From positions 159,086,782-159,150,781 of the forward strand of contig CM069441.1 of the NCBI GenBank assembly GCA_035610835.1: a stretch of DNA of 64,000 nucleotides. The letters run 5' to 3'. The number at the start of each line of letters is the position of its first letter. The first letter of the stretch is position 1. Below, in pieces: positions 1 to 64,000 of the stretch. The notes under the pieces are model-generated. The model was not told the DNA's origin. It ran no database searches and was given only the letters and a program-made list of their open reading frames with translations. Source of the DNA: Ophiura sarsii. Lineage: Eukaryota; Echinodermata; Ophiuroidea; Amphilepidida; Ophiuridae. Position numbers and translations under genes: made by a program.

Positions 1-547
1 CTTCAAATACAGTATATACGTTGGAGCCTGGATGGATAGTGCTGAAAAGGACATTAATACACAAGCCAGCTGTATGGAGAGCTTAGCATGTGCATGCATG
101 TGGCAAACGAATAGCCAGTTATGGAAGGCCAAGTCACTATCCAGAAAGGTTAGTCTGTTCATCATTTGTTCATAGGTACAGTAGAATCATTCATCCTCTA
201 TGGATGTGAGGCATGGATAGTCACCCCAAAGCTTTAGTATCGTTAAACTAGAATGCCAGAACAGTGTTCGACATCAACTGGAGATAGCATATGACAAATA
301 AGGATCTGTACGAGGAAATGCCTAAAGTAGAGCAAGATTTGCCGGACACTGCTTCAGAGGGTCCAAAGAACATATCTCCAAACTATACACTTGATTCCAA
401 AACATGGAGCAAGAAAGCGTTGTAGACTAGCCTAACCTAAATTGACTACTAAAGGGTGACACAGGATTGAAGGTAGACGAAATCAAGACATCTATAATGC
501 TGGAAATGAATATGTGGAGACTGACACGTGGTTTGAAAAGATCGCCC
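1..547 (+). pseudogene. Degenerate non-LTR retrotransposon fragment (RT C-terminal region)
   Basis: Broken frames encode patches such as LGAWMDSAEKDINT, ILYGCEAWIVTP, RFAGHC and KGDTGLKVDEIKTS. These are characteristic of the region after the reverse-transcriptase core in RTE/L1-like non-LTR elements. Stops and shifts interrupt it and the 5' part is outside the window. A related fragment lies at 50462-50880. Confidence 0.65.
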
Positions 548-747
548 GACTTAAGTCAAGTAAGTCAACGGTTTACAAGCAATCTATGAGTTCAGGGTAG
601 ATGATACGATGTCACATTTTTACTATAATTGATTTAAAGCTTGCAAATAAGATGCCAATGCTGATCAGAGTGTTCAAGCGTTCTTATAGCTGCGCGAACA
701 CGACGTTAACATTATGTGTATGTTGTATGTCAATCTATAATAATTAC

Positions 748-63253
<62,506 letters not shown>

Positions 63254-64000
63254 CTTCGTGAGAACAAAAAATATGAAAATTAATAATGATGAATAGTGTT
63301 TCAAAAGATATTAAATTAAATGTTGAATTTATTCGTTCAATAATTCGATGATGAAAGGCTAATGCATAATTTTGTAGGGATACCCCGTGTTACTCACGTA
63401 TCTTTTCTACTTTTACAGAACAGTCGTTAACCATGATGTTTTTTATCAACTTTATCATGTTGGTTAAGCTCTTGATATCACTGTATATTGATTTTATCCT
63501 CTCTTTAATTCATCTCTGTGATTTAATGTCCCAGGTATAAATATCTTTCAAATTTGAATGAATATGAACACTTTGCTCCTCACTTAGACGGACAATTTTA
63601 AAGGAGTTAGCATTCCCCGGACCTTTTTCAAAATTATTTCTTTAATTAAAACAGGTATAACTCCTGCAACAGGGGCCATTCCAGTGATGCGTTTTTAAGA
63701 TGATTGGAATAATGTGCTCTTTGAAATTAATGTGCTTCATTGTTTGACTATCCCAGGTATAAATATCTTTTGAATTTAAATGAAACATTACTGTTTGCTT
63801 GTAACTGAGGCTGAGAAAGAGGTACATTGGTACACAAATTAGGACTTTTTTCAGATTTTTTTGCACCCCCCCCCCCCCTAGTTACGGGCCTGCACAGGCA
63901 TAATGGTATCGTTTGAATTGTAACTGAGACTGAGAGAGCAGGAGCCACCGGCATAATGGTTTCATTTGGATTTTCTTTTGTATTTAGCATACTATGTATA
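63254..64000. other. 5'-ward intron with short direct repeats
   Basis: CCAGGTATAAATATCTTT recurs at 63530 and 63752 with about 60 bp of similar sequence. GGCATAATGGTWTC also occurs twice near 63897 and 63950. No exon found. Confidence 0.45.

Noticed and set aside
63254..64000. Another FN3 or EGF exon
   Set aside because: I searched for D-x-D/N-E-C and FN3 cores next to AG/GT sites and found none.

Overview
The window looks like a nuclear genome segment from an invertebrate deuterostome, most likely an echinoderm; hemichordate or amphioxus cannot be excluded. The reasons are single-domain exons flanked by GT-AG introns, a minus-strand gene combining FN3, SRCR and dozens of EGF-like domains, and a dense load of animal mobile elements (L2/CR1-like and other non-LTR fragments, a Penelope-type GIY-YIG fragment, tRNA-derived SINEs, a Helitron and many terminal-inverted-repeat elements). 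There are no prokaryotic genes, operons, CRISPR arrays or rRNA. The species assignment is inference.

The window is dominated by one large minus-strand gene, open at both ends. In transcript order (high to low coordinates) I can place 45 exons: FN3 (62942-63253), FN3 (61653-61943), SRCR (60721-61026), then 42 exons each encoding one EGF-like domain, from EGF1 (60219-60338) to EGF42 (748-867). All 45 have lengths divisible by three and phase 1 at both ends, so they join in frame to about 1965 residues. No start codon, signal peptide, membrane segment or stop codon of this gene lies in the window. Two EGF types occur in homogeneous runs: short Notch/fibropellin-type domains (h, usually 114 nt, 38 aa) and longer fibrillin-type domains (c, usually 123 nt, 41 aa). 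The order is 1h-4c-4h-3c-2h-6c-11h-6c-4h-1c. The product is probably a very long extracellular or cell-surface, calcium-binding, O-glycosylated modular protein. I do not recognise a named orthologue.

The introns hold the rest. 0-3.5 kb: degraded non-LTR fragment, inverted Penelope-like fragment, two MITEs. 3.7-5.5 kb: three minisatellites, one duplicating a 5' splice site. 5.8-6.4 kb: foldback element. 7.0-12.3 kb: a 5.3-kb element with about 150-bp terminal inverted repeats and a 9-10 bp target duplication, carrying two tRNA-Ser-type SINEs. 12.3-20.2 kb: EGF exons with partial-exon duplications, minisatellites and small MITEs. 21.9-26.5 kb: mariner-like TIR element, foldback copy and palindromic elements. 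27.2-28.1 kb: 33-bp minisatellite, 27 copies. 31.2-31.5 kb: long palindrome. 34-36.3 kb: L2-like tail, TIR element, reverse-transcriptase fragment. 37.8-38.9 kb: 20-bp minisatellite. 41.0-41.4 kb: degenerate palindromic motif array. 43.2-45.5 kb: inverted-repeat element. 50.5-54.5 kb: non-LTR fragment, tRNA-like element, and a 55-bp satellite interrupted by an L2-like element whose tail is itself interrupted by a Helitron. 55.7-59.5 kb: Harbinger-like element with two copies of a 268-bp MITE.

I did not find a convincing novel molecular system. The most interesting signals are structural: tandem repeats that copy splice sites and half-exons of the EGF gene, relic exons, a GC-AG intron, and the block-wise EGF organisation with Notch-like glycosylation motifs. 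All coordinates were derived by reading splice junctions by eye, without alignment software or RNA evidence.
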